Positions 9,262 to 19,447 of a stretch of 64,000 bases of DNA are shown one piece after another. The translations under genes were made by a program, and so were the position numbers. The notes under the pieces are model-generated. The model searched no databases. It saw only the letters and a program-made list of their open reading frames with translations, and was not told where the DNA came from. The stretch's first letter is position 1, and each line of letters opens with the position of its first letter. Origin of the DNA: Chitinimonas koreensis (lineage in GTDB: Bacteria; Pseudomonadota; Gammaproteobacteria; Burkholderiales; Chitinimonadaceae); assembly GCF_014353015.1 (NCBI RefSeq), contig NZ_CP060704.1:3497001-3561000 (forward strand), given 5' to 3'.

Positions 9262-9546
9262 CTAGGCGCCGACTCGCCATCCGAGCTGTTCCGTAGCGTT
9301 CACTGGACAGTACGAGCCTAAATCATTTTCGTCAAGTATTGATGAGTAACCATTCTCCTCCCAAGGATAAAAATAGATGAGTAAAAAACGACGGATAGCC
9401 CCTTGAGAAGCACTTTGATAATTACTGGGTCTATGCGCTAGTCGCTCAAAAGGATCAAGAGAAAGCTTGCTATGTAGGTCAAAGCATAAATTTGAAACGT
9501 CGATTTCAAGAGCATTTGAAGCGTCACAACAAGAATACGTGCTCAT
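9262..9546 (-). CDS. Hypothetical 94-residue protein, first gene of AT-rich cluster
   Basis: A short ORF directly upstream of, and on the same strand as, the PD-(D/E)XK-like gene. Its ATG is preceded by ggaagaga. It is Ser/Leu-rich with a central FLLIYFYPWEENG segment; no signal peptide or known motif is seen. It could be a real leader gene of the cluster or a chance frame. Confidence 0.35.
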   Translation of the reverse strand: MSTYSCCDASNALEIDVSNLCFDLHSKLSLDPFERLAHRPSNYQSASQGAIRRFLLIYFYPWEENGYSSILDENDLGSYCPVNATEQLGWRVGA

Positions 9547-9794
9547 CCGATCTCTTCCAATGGGCTATCGCTCGTATTCTGCCTATTAGAATAATTCTTC
9601 CATCCCAAGCAGATAATGCATTCAATGCTCATCTCTTAAAATTTTCATAGCTGCGCGGAGCTTTAAATTCAGGCTACGAAGCACCCGGAATAGAAAGATG
9701 GGGGCGCGTCCCACATAAGGTTCGAATCGTAGCCAAGCCGATACGTTGGGAGCATATTGACTGTAGCGCTTGGCCCATTATAGGAGGACTTGCA

Positions 9795-9869
9795 ATGCAG
9801 CAGCTTCTTAGGGAAACTGCACATACAAACAGAATAATCCCCATACCCCACATTGAGCAGCACTTGTAA
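9795..9869 (+). CDS. Possible 24-residue small ORF with strong RBS
   Basis: ATG at 9795 follows AGGAGG with a 7-base gap. The ORF (MQQLLRETAHTNRII...) runs 24 codons to a TAA, 12 bases before a hairpin terminator. It may be a small protein or the remnant start of a gene lost in a rearrangement. The rest of 9547-9880 shows no supported gene. Confidence 0.25.
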   Translation: MQQLLRETAHTNRIIPIPHIEQHL

Positions 9870-9881
9870 AATCTCCAAATA

Positions 9882-9907
9882 AAAAGCCTTGCATATGCAA
9901 GGCTTTT
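9882..9907. terminator. Bidirectional terminator beside the transposon end (probable former nrdB terminator)
   Basis: A perfect palindrome, aaaagccttgca then tatgcaaggctttt, gives T-runs on both strands. If the element 9922-40997 is removed, this hairpin would stand about 25 bases after the nrdB stop codon and in the right orientation, so it is probably nrdB's own terminator. Confidence 0.75.
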
Positions 9908-9921
9908 CAAATCAGACAACA

Positions 9922-10056
9922 TCGGGCGACAGACAATTTTTCATTCGCACACTATAAAAATCAGTACCTTAGCCACAAGAACGACATCCACCTCTGCGAG
10001 ATGGCGACACACAATTTTTCATTGCCAGCAGAATACGACGCATAATTTTTCACTCG
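9922..10056 (+). repeat. Left transposon end with three TnsB-type repeats
   Basis: Repeats lie at about 9926-9945 (gcgacagacaatttttcatt), 10004-10023 (gcgacacacaatttttcatt) and 10035-10054 (acgacgcataatttttcact). They are unevenly spaced and in the same orientation. Confidence 0.8.
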
Positions 10057-10094
10057 CGTCACCGTCCTCTACATTATGTGCCGCCACTTTCCGC

Positions 10095-13000
10095 TCAAGC
10101 AGTTATCGCACGGATTGCGGCCTCCAGTCGTGGGCGACTAGCTGCCCGAAGTTTCATGAGCCCAAGCTGTCTTGCCATCTGCACCAGCGTCCACTCTTCA
10201 CCTTTGGTCGGATCAAACACTAGGGTGGCAAGGGATCGAAGCTCTTCGGCGCAAACCTCGTCAATCGCCCGCTGCTGCTCGTCGGCCGGTGGCCGCCACA
10301 ATACCGTCGAGCCTGGAGCCGTTGTTTCGGGCCAGTAGAAAGTACCAACCTCTTCTTCAGATGTTTTGCAGCACTTGCGGGCAACTTCCTCTACGCGCTC
10401 CACGATCCTGCTTCCCGTGCGCTGCCATCCATGAGCTCTGCTGATCCGGCGCGCCAACACCGCATCAAGGACTGGTCCTTCTGTCGCGACGATCAGCGCG
10501 ATCATCTCGGCCAGTACAGGCTCGTATGACAGGTCAAAAAAAGCATCAGCGTTCGTAGTTGTTGCGAAATGAGAAAGGTCTGTCTCTACAAATGCCATCT
10601 GTGGACGGCTCGCACTTCCTACCGCTTTTGCAGCTGCATTGCGAGCATACTGTTCTTCTGCATGGGCCTCGCCCAAGGGCAGCTTACTTGTAGTGGGATC
10701 GCTTGATGCCGGCTTTTGCGCATCGCTGGAAACAGTGGGGCTATTTACCTTAGCGATTGCGGCGTCAGCAGCCTGCTTTGCGGCCTCCCTTTCTTCTTCG
10801 AGCGCACGCCGTGCTCGGCTTGACGCCAGCAATGTCTTCAACTGCTGATCCAAACGATCTAGCGTGCCCGGTCTATCCACCCACCAATCCGTCGACCATA
10901 CGCGCAAGATCTCCCAGCCAAGACCTCTGAGGACTTGCTCCCGCAATTTGTCTCGGTCTCTAGCAGTGGCGGAGCGGTGGTAAGTTGCGCCATCACACTC
11001 AAGACCCGTCAAGTACGTGCCACGCGCATCTGGATGAACCACCCCGAGATCAACACGGAACGCAGATGCACCGACTTGGGTATGCAATTCCCAACCCCGC
11101 GCGGCCAACGCTGCTGCTACGGCCTCCTCAAAGGGGCTCTCAAAGTCTCCCAAGCTACCGCGTGTAACTTCTGCCAGCGCCCGGGACCTCTCTCCGCAAA
11201 CTCCAGGAAGTGCTTCAAGTCTCGGACACCGTGCGCCTGAGTGCGGGACAAATCCATCTGCTCCGACTTGAGGCTGGAGAACACTCGCAGTTCTTGGCGA
11301 GCTCGTGTGATAGCTACGTTCAAACGGCGCTCACCGCCGTCACGGTTCATCGGTCCAAAATTCATTGACACCGCACCGCTCGGGTCTGGGCCGTATGTAA
11401 TCGAGAAGTACATGATGTCCCGCTCATCACCTTGAACACTTTCCAAATTCTTGACGAACAAAGGTTCAAGCTCAGCCTCCGAGAAATACGGCTCTAGAGA
11501 GGGATCCTTCCGCCGCTCTTCATCAAGTAAATCTTCGATGAGCTTTTGTTGCTCGGTATTAAACGTCACGACACCGATAGTCAGCTCAGACTCACGGAAT
11601 CCTGGAGACTTAAGGCGAGCGACAATGTCCGCAACCAGCGCCTTAGCTTCCGGTTTGTTGATTCTCGCGCCGCCCTTCTCATACACCCCGTTGGTGAAAT
11701 GAAAACTCACCGCACGATCTTCAGTTACCGGTGACGGGAACGTGACCAAGCCACCGCCGTAGTAGCGATGGTTTGAGAATGCGATAAGGCTTTCATTACG
11801 GCTTCGGTAATGCCAAGACAAATTGAGAGTTGGCAAGTTGGCACCAAGGCACTCATCGAGAATGCTCTCCATCTCGCCTTCAACATCTTCATCATCGGAG
11901 GAAGATTCCGCCCTATCGAAGAAGGCTGTGGGGGCAATTGCTTGGGATCACCCACCATCACCACTTGCTTACCACGAGCAATTGCACCAATTGCATCCCA
12001 GACTGCAATCTGAGAGGCCTCGTCGAATACCACGACATCAAATTGCTCAGTATCTGGCGCGAGGAACTGGGCAATTGAGAGCGGGCTCATCAACAAGCAA
12101 GGAGTGAGCTTGGTCAGTGCAGATGGAATGCCGCTGATGAGTTCGCGCAGTGGCAAATGTCCGCGCTTCTTGGTGATCTCTCGGCGCAGCAAACCCCACT
12201 CAGAATTTCGCGTGACATCGTCTTGAGAAGGAAGACCAGAACACAAACTCGCACGCACCCAGGCGCGGGTTAACTCAGTGAACTTCTCATCAAGGCGACG
12301 GAAATCAGCGATGCGTTTCTCATGCTCCGCAGAAACGAAGGTTCGAATTACCGGTTCATTGTCCACGACGGCATTCAACCACCAACGGCAGTAGTTCGTC
12401 TCAAAAGCGGTACGAATAGTGCCGAGCTCTACCCTTTTAGCTTCTATGCTGGCTACCAAAGGCTCTAAGCCAATAGAAACCGCTTGTTGCCTGACTTTCC
12501 TCCATGCGCACCACGCATTCAGCTTTGTTTCCTGCTGGAGAATCGCATTGCAATGAGTAAGCAAGGAGGCAAGATCGGTCTCACTAAAATCAGCATGCCC
12601 TTGCTCTGAAAAACTACCTTGCTGTGCTAATTGATCGATAGCCGGCTGAAGCTTGGACCAAGCGACCATGTACTTCTGACCAGCCGCCACGACGGGACCG
12701 TCGTGATCGAGCAGTGCATTACCATTAACGACCAGATGTTGAAGCGCAGAAGAGATGCTCGGAATGTCTGCAGGGCCTGCCGCGAGATTAGCAATCGCGG
12801 TAGCGATTGCCCCCTGAAAACTAACAGCCCTGTCCACCTCATGGATATCCGTTTCGAGATCACGCCAGAGCCCGCCAGTCGCGTCTTTTAGCTCTGAAAA
12901 AGCTTTGAGCTTACTTTCGACTGAAGCGCGGAGGCGTAATGTCGTGTGGTCTTGGTAAAAGCGCTGACCGCAGATGCCCTGTGCAACTTCGGGGATATCC

Positions 13001-16000
13001 TCCTCCAAATAGCCACATGGACGAATCACTTCCAGTCGCTTGGCAAACTGAAGCGCCGCCTGCAAGGCAGATGCGTTGGTATCAAAACCTTTCCAAAGCC
13101 CATCCGTCTGCGTTTCCAGTCCGGTGAATTCATTGACTGCTTGATCGAGCTCGGCCAGCTTTCTAAGCTTTTGCACTTCAAGTGCAAGTCCCTCGCCCGC
13201 TCGTCCTGCAGCCAGCACGTCCAACCCATCGTCGGACCATGTCCCACGTTCACGGGCCGCTTTCAACGCATCTTGAAGCTTTAAAGCGGCACGCAAATGC
13301 TCAGGTCTGGATTTCAATCCCTGCCATAGTCCAACTACTTCAGGACCAATATCTAGTTTTGCAATCTCACTTCGGGTATCTCGGATACCAACAAGCGCAG
13401 CCAAGTCATCTGAGACATTGGGCTCGCCTTGCCCTGCGACCAATGCCTCAAGCGCTTGCCGCACCTTCCGCTTCCCAAGCCAAGACATTGGCCAAAGAGA
13501 CTGCTCAGCCTTTGCGAATTCGCGCTGCAGTTGGTACACGTTTAGCTGCTCAATACCGTCCGTGTAACGTACGGATAGTCTTTTCTCCAACTTGCCAATC
13601 TGTTCAAACAGGTCAATGCCTTTACGCAGACCATCTTGTGTTTCACGTGGCCAGGGTAATGCGAGCGCGCTATGGACTTCGCGTCGCTGTGCCAACACGC
13701 CCAGCGCCGCTTCCACATTTGCAGTTAACGTAACTGGCCACCCAGAGGACAGTTGCTTTGTCAGTGCATCGTGCTCTACGAGTAGTTTGCTCCCCTCCTG
13801 AAGTCGCTCTGAAATCACCTTTGCGTCAGGTCGGAATACAAATCTCCAGTCTTTCCCTGCTGCTTGAGGCAAAGCACGAGAGAGCGCAGCCAATGCAGCA
13901 CGCGGCCGCTTGGTTAGAACCACAGCAGAAAGGACAATGACGTCGAGAAAACTCAGCGCGGCCGAACGGACGTTTTCGGCAATGGGAATCACCGCCTTTG
14001 CTGCATCGATCAGTGCCTGTTGCCAGGTTGGCGACCAGTCGCCGTTCTGAATCGGCGAGAGCGGCCCTGATGCCAACGCTTGTTGACCAACAGCCGAAGC
14101 GTTTACCTCAAGGCGATCAACCACGTCTCTTAATGTGTCAGTGTCCTTCACGCTATGCGCTGCGTGAGACGACCAGGAAAGCCCTACAACGGGGACATCA
14201 ACACCCTCAACGACTATACCGATGGCCTCATAGATGCTACGACCATTGCTATGCCGATGATGCAGGCGCTCAACATAACCGTTCAGCTGTTCGCGCAAGG
14301 TCTTCAGTCGCTCGGCTTCTGCCTTCCAGGCATCAGCATCGATCACGCCTTGCGCCTCCCACGATGTTTTTAGCTGAGCCAAGACGTCAAGTTTTCGGGC
14401 TTTGCTGGAATGCAGCTCTAGGCAGAACTCGCCCAATTTCACCTCACGAAGTCGTCGATACACTACGTCCAGTGCGGCAATCTTCTCCGAGACAAATAGA
14501 ACCCGTTTACCTTCTGCAAGGCATTGGGCGATGAGATTGGAAATCGTCTGGCTTTTACCCGTACCAGGTGGACCAATAAGGACGAAGTCTTTGCCTCTAG
14601 CAGCCGCCATTACTGCCGATAGCTGAGAGGAGTCAGCGGGCAAGGGGCAGAAGGTGTGTTCCGGCCCAAAATCACGATCCAACGTTTTGGGACTCGGGAA
14701 ACTGGCATGTCCCGCATAGGGATCACGGGGCGTATCGATGAGATGCTTGACGACAGGGTTGAGCCTTAGCTGATCAGTGCGCTGTACCAGGTCAACCCAC
14801 ATCAGGTATTTGGCAAATGAGAACATGGATAGCACCACGTCCTCTGAAACCTCCCAACCCTTGATATCTTTAATGGCTGCAGAAACAGTTCGCCAAATCT
14901 TGGCGATATCCAATCCCGACTCATCACGATCTAGCTCTCCCTCTTTGATGCCGAGCTCGAGCTTAAAGTCTTGTCGCAACATCTCGACGAGCGTTGGGTT
15001 AAAGCGAGGCTCGTCGTCGTGAAGTGTCAGGGTAAATCCAGATCGGACACTTTTACGTTGCAGCGTAACGGGAATGAGGATGAGGGGCGCCCGATACTTG
15101 TGATCGGGTTTGTCATCTCGAGTCCAGTTCAGGAAGCCGAGCGCCAGGAATAGCGTGTTTGCGCCACCCTCTTGCAAAGTCGTTCTTGCTGCTCGATACA
15201 GCTCAACCAGACGAACATCCAACTCTTCCTGAGCAAGCCCGACAAAAACTTCTCGCCGTTTAAGCGCATCCAGTGCATGTGCCCTGCGAAGATTCTCACG
15301 CTCGCGACTTTCATGGATGGCTTGGTCTCGAAGGTCGGAGCCGTCCATCAGATCGGGGCGAGTCAGTAACTTAATTTCTTTCCCATCTGCGACCAAATCC
15401 TCAAGCGCGCCAGGGTCCGGAGCCTCCAGCTTCAAGGATTTCTTTCCGGCCCTAAAATTCAGCAGATTGTTACGGAGAGAGAGATCAAGCAGTTTGCGTT
15501 GCCAGCGCGCCAAACGATCCTTGGGATCCAAGGACGCAACATCCTGAATGTCATCATCCTCATCCGGCAGTTCAGGCGCCTCCTCAAAAGGCGCCACCCC
15601 GCTTGATTCAGGTGTTTCTGTCTGTGCTGCGACAACTTGAGCGTCAGTACTTGCAAGGGGCTTGATACGTTGGAGCCGCGCTCGACGAACATCAACCGCC
15701 AGCTCAAAAGACTCTGCTTTTTCTTCTGCGATCTGGCCTGCGCCATGCTCAGTGGCGTACAGAAAACTTACGGGCGGACGCTGCGTAACGAGCGTCGTCT
15801 CGAAAAGCACTAACTCCTTAAGCTTTACCCGTTTACGCAATGCGGTCACATCATCAACGACCGCTGTTGAGAACTCTTCCGCCTTTAGCCATACGCCGGC
15901 GAAAGCGTGTCCTCGCGTAAATATGAGAATGGGGTTTAGCCCTGCCTGCTCGATGGCGGAGCAAAACAGCAACGTAAGATCGAGACAGGTGGCAAGCCCA

Positions 16001-16725
16001 GAGTCGGCAATCTGCCCAGAAGAACGAATCTTCTGACCAGTGTGCTCAAAGCTTGCTGGCGGCAGCGCATAGTCGAGCTTCATGGCCACAACTGCACCCC
16101 AAATCGCCGATGCAAGCTCCCAGGCTCGCTTTGCCCCGCCCTTGTATCCATCCAGGGCGGCATCTTTTCCGTGCTCTCTCAGTACGTCAGCCGCCTTCTT
16201 CAACAGACGGTCAATCGCTGGCTCGTTCGGCTGGACGAATGCCGCAACCATATCCGGCATGTATGCAATGCCACCCCATTGATTTCGGGGCAGCAGCTCT
16301 ACCGTCTTGCTCACCGTGGCAGGCTGATCGGGAGCTTGAGCCTCAACGTGCCGGAGGGTGATTGTTACCGTTGCCTGCTCAGCCTCGGTCAAGCGACTAA
16401 ACAAAACACCGTCTAGCTGAACATCTAGATCTTGTAGTCGATAGGTCTGGCCTGCGCCGACCGAGTCTAAGCGCCAAGTTCGTGGCTTTACAAAGGCGGG
16501 GATCGCTTCGAGAACTACTTCGAGCGCTTTCGAATCCTGCTCCAACGTGCTGACGACGCGAAGCTCTCGAATGAGAGGGACAGCGTTTTGGAAGTCAGCT
16601 AAGTTCAGCTTGGCCGCGAGTGCTGCCTCGATTTTCAGTTCACGAACGACCTCTTGCTGAGCCGCTTCTGATTGCTCTTCGACTGGTTTCCCTTGGGAAT
16701 CCATTGCGATTTCTGCCATGCGCAT
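10095..16725 (-). CDS. Giant DUF4011/SF1 helicase/REase/DUF3320 protein (Hhe-like), two apparent frameshifts
   Basis: With one base restored in the G-run 11930-11934 and one in the C-run 11180-11182, three frames join into a 2210-residue protein. Order: an N-terminal region with a transglutaminase-like block (ATCLDLTLLF...GHAFAGVW, ~250-290); a DUF4011-like block (RWQRKLLDLSLRNNLLNF, ~410); SF1 Walker A GPPGTGKSQT (~725); a long helical insert; Walker B VVFDEASQI and GDPKQLPP; helicase motifs WHYRSRNE and VAITRARQEL; a REase domain of the MTES_1575/Vsr-like type (LECDGATYHRS); and a C-terminal DUF3320-type winged helix. The repaired junctions read GDPKQLPPTAFFDR and ALAEVTRGSLGDFESPFE, matching the family. 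This layout resembles the Hhe anti-phage protein (HEPN-helicase-Vsr). Start 16725 or 16719 (MAEIAMD, after AGGGG). Confidence 0.8.
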
Positions 16726-16955
16726 ACCCCTGACGTCATTTCCACACGGGCCGTCTGGGCCCTCCTCAAGTGCGACTTATAAGTTTTCACCTTAAGTCAG
16801 TCTTCTAATGCTTAGAACCAGTGTATTCAAGCACCTTGCATCAGCAAAGCCCAATATATCTGGAAGCCCCATCATTGCGACGCGCCACCTTCATTCGACG
16901 CTGTTTTTGCGGTGAATGGCTTGCCTACGCGGTGAATGACCACCATAATCACCGC
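16726..16955 (+). promoter_or_regulatory. Divergent promoter region with GCGGTGAATG repeats before fic
   Basis: The gap between the leftward helicase-nuclease and the fic gene holds direct copies of gcggtgaatg at 16909-16918 and 16929-16938, ending close to the preferred fic start at 16956. Repeats in this place suggest an operator, perhaps for autoregulation by Fic's C-terminal winged helix. Confidence 0.45.
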
Positions 16956-18077
16956 ATGAATAGCGGCGATTATCTCTACATTTGGCAGGCTTCCGACTGG
17001 CCCCGCTGGCGCTACGATCTCGCAGCGTTGGCTGAGCCAATGGCGCGGGTCAGTCATGCTCAAGGGCTGCTCTTAGGTCGATTAGCCGACATAGGCTTTG
17101 GTCTGCGCGACGAGGCCTGCTTGGCTGCGCTGACGGATGACGTCCTCAAAACCAGCGAGATCGAGGGCGAACACCTGAACGTCGCTTCGGTACGTTCTTC
17201 CATCGCTCGCCGTCTAGGGGTGGACATCGGCTCTCTCGCACCCGTTGATCGCCACGTTGAGGGTGTCGTGGATATGGTGCTCGACGCCACGAGCAACAGT
17301 GCTCGCCCACTCACCACAGAACGCCTCTTCGCATGGCATGCGGCGCTGTTTCCAACTGGGTATTCCGGTCTTAGCAAGATCAGCACCGGTATATGGCGGG
17401 ATGACGCCCATGGGCCTATGCAAGTGGTGTCAGGTCCAGTCGGGCGCCAAAAGGTGCATTACGAAGCGCCGCCTGCGGAGTACCTTGCATCAGAAATGGA
17501 GCGCTTTCTATCCTGGATGAATGACCCCAAGGCCACGGAGCCGGCCTTGATCCGCGCCGGACTGGGCCATCTGTGGTTTGTTACCTTGCATCCGTTCGAT
17601 GATGGCAACGGCCGCATTGCCCGTGCTATTGGTGATCTGCTGCTGGCCCGTGCTGATGGCAGCCCACAGCGGTTCTATAGCTTGTCCGCGCAGATCCAGC
17701 GCGAGCGCAAGGCTTACTACGATATGCTGGAACGCACGCAGAAAGGCACGCTGGATGTCACCGAGTGGCTGCTGTGGTTCTTCCAGATGCTGGGTGAAGC
17801 GGTAAACCACGCCCATGGGATGCTGGATGCCGTGCTGGTCAAGGCCCGATTCTGGCAGCGGCAGCAAGGCACTCCCTTGAACGCACGCCAGATCAAGGTA
17901 CTCAACCGCCTACTGGATGGGTTTGAAGGCAAGCTCACCACCAGCAAGTGGGCCACGCTGGCGAAGTGCTCTTCCGATACCGCACTGCGGGATATCAACG
18001 AGCTACTTGAGCAAGGTGTGCTGCAACGCTCAGAGTCAGGGGGACGTAGTACCAGCTATGAGTTGAAGGCCGACTAG
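16956..18077 (+). CDS. fic: Fic family AMP-transferase (DUF4172-type)
   Basis: A 373-residue Fic protein. The active-site motif HPFDDGNGRIAR is intact (His acting as base, with the anion hole), so AMPylation of a target protein is expected. An N-terminal inhibitory helix motif TSEIEGE, matching (S/T)xxxE(G/N), marks it as a self-inhibited class II Fic. The N-terminus (YLYIWQASDWPRWRYD) matches the DUF4172 domain, and the C-terminus (ARQIKVLNRLLDGF...KWATLAKCSSDTALRDINELLEQG) is a winged helix. I prefer the ATG at 16956 (MNSGDYLYIW) because the upstream 45 codons read through repeat-rich promoter DNA. It stands alone inside the transposon cargo. Confidence 0.85.
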   Translation: MNSGDYLYIWQASDWPRWRYDLAALAEPMARVSHAQGLLLGRLADIGFGLRDEACLAALTDDVLKTSEIEGEHLNVASVRSSIARRLGVDIGSLAPVDRHVEGVVDMVLDATSNSARPLTTERLFAWHAALFPTGYSGLSKISTGIWRDDAHGPMQVVSGPVGRQKVHYEAPPAEYLASEMERFLSWMNDPKATEPALIRAGLGHLWFVTLHPFDDGNGRIARAIGDLLLARADGSPQRFYSLSAQIQRERKAYYDMLERTQKGTLDVTEWLLWFFQMLGEAVNHAHGMLDAVLVKARFWQRQQGTPLNARQIKVLNRLLDGFEGKLTTSKWATLAKCSSDTALRDINELLEQGVLQRSESGGRSTSYELKAD

Positions 18078-18101
18078 GCTAGCGCAATTTACTCGGGCTA
18101 G

Positions 18102-18121
18102 ATACGGTATCGATACCGTAT
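18102..18121. promoter_or_regulatory. Perfect 20-bp palindrome between fic and jetD
   Basis: atacggtatcgataccgtat is a perfect inverted repeat with no spacer, lying between the convergent ends of fic and jetD. There is no T-run, so it looks more like a protein-binding or resolution site than a terminator. Confidence 0.4.
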
Positions 18122-18253
18122 TCGCCCTTTCTCTCGAGAACACTCGCGTCAACGGTGACATCAACCATACCCGTAACACCAACGGTCGATACGACACCGC
18201 CTACAGCTGTAGAAAACTTCGATGCCCAATCGGATATTGACCTGCTCAGCTTG

Positions 18254-19447
18254 CTAGTAAAGAAACGACGCACCAAGAAGTTGGCTGAGCCGACTACTCA
18301 CCCAATTGAAGCCTATCTGCTCCTGCTCTAACCGCAGTGTCGGGTGAATACGGTTATCACGCAGATCGTCATACAGCGCTCGCTCGTCAGCGGTCAGTCG
18401 TGCCAAGTCTACTGTCGACGGACTGTCCTCTTTACCCCAGACTACTTTGTGTGTATCCAGCGTTTCTCGATCCATCAGAAACGAGACAACATGGGCAAAG
18501 TGGCCCCGCAGTTGATTGAGAATGGCAAACCCATGGGTATCGATATCACCCCAGTAATACACGGTACAATCGTTGAGCCATTTTCCACATGCCAGTGTCT
18601 CCCAGCCGTAGCCAGCACCAAAAATGACGATAGATTCTTCTACGCGCGGAAAGGCAAGAAAGTTGATCTCGTTCTCGGTGATAAACACCCGTCGTACCGG
18701 CAGTTGAAGGCGGCTGAAGCTCTCCGCATCCAATGCAATATCTGGACACTCCATCCCACAAATGGCTTGTACTCTGGGATCAAGCACCCGGAAACGGATT
18801 CGGGTCGGCTTGTCCAAAAAGCCGTAACGGCCAGCAAACTGATTGACACCTGATTTTGAGTAACTCACTGCATCTGCAGGCAATACAAGATCAAGCAGAT
18901 CGGTAAGCACAGCACGATGTGCTTCGATGAACTTGGTGTGTACTCCAGATATGTCGACTTGGCGCAGGTAAATTCCAGGACGTGGATGCGCCTCTATCCA
19001 CGCCACCACCGCCAAGAGTTTCGACCAATCTTCTGCAAACGTCAGGGCCTGCAAAGGCTTTTTTTCCAACCACGGTAATAAAGCCGGCTGGCACTTTCTT
19101 GTTTCGGAAACAATTGCTTCAAAAAGCTGCCATTCATGGCACTTGCCCAACCAGTGCACTGCAGCCTCAACGGTGTCCACCCATACACTTGAAGGCAACC
19201 TTTGCACGCCTTGAACTCTGTGGCGAACCTCCTGCCAATCCACGCGAACCGCATCAATCGCCATGAGTTCTGCAACCCATGCCCGCACAGCTTCAAAATG
19301 ATCAGTAATATCCGCCGACCCTGGTCCTTTAAGCGTAAGGCGTAACGGAAAGCGGGAATTGCCTGATACAACATCCCGTAGCAGCTCCCCTCGCTCCCAA
19401 AGACGTATCAACTGTGCCTTTAGCTCCTTTGGACCAGACCACGTCAT
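18254..19447 (-). CDS. jetD: Wadjet JetD, TOPRIM DNA-cleaving subunit
   Basis: A 397-residue DUF3322/DUF2220 protein. In type I Wadjet it is the nuclease that cuts plasmid DNA after loop extrusion by JetABC. The C-terminal TOPRIM domain shows the conserved glutamate in VFITENEINFLAFP and the acidic motif YYWGDIDTHGFAIL, so it should be active. The N-terminal half (arm region) includes RWSGPKELK-type charged segments starting MTWSGPKELKAQLIRLWERG. It overlaps the end of jetC by 4 bases, the usual gene order jetA-jetB-jetC-jetD. The reading frame is intact and of normal length. Confidence 0.95.
   Translation of the reverse strand: MTWSGPKELKAQLIRLWERGELLRDVVSGNSRFPLRLTLKGPGSADITDHFEAVRAWVAELMAIDAVRVDWQEVRHRVQGVQRLPSSVWVDTVEAAVHWLGKCHEWQLFEAIVSETRKCQPALLPWLEKKPLQALTFAEDWSKLLAVVAWIEAHPRPGIYLRQVDISGVHTKFIEAHRAVLTDLLDLVLPADAVSYSKSGVNQFAGRYGFLDKPTRIRFRVLDPRVQAICGMECPDIALDAESFSRLQLPVRRVFITENEINFLAFPRVEESIVIFGAGYGWETLACGKWLNDCTVYYWGDIDTHGFAILNQLRGHFAHVVSFLMDRETLDTHKVVWGKEDSPSTVDLARLTADERALYDDLRDNRIHPTLRLEQEQIGFNWVSSRLSQLLGASFLY

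Noticed and set aside
9685..9730. Possible tRNA-like T-loop (ggttcgaatc)
   Set aside because: The neighbouring bases do not form a T stem or an acceptor stem, so it is not a tRNA or tmRNA end.
9669..9922. Two overlapping short leftward frames (69 and 82 codons)
   Set aside because: They run through the terminator and up to the transposon end, with no motif and no good start.
18079..18276. 65-residue leftward ORF overlapping the jetD end
   Set aside because: GTG start inside jetD, it runs through the palindrome at 18102 and has no motif or clear ribosome binding site.
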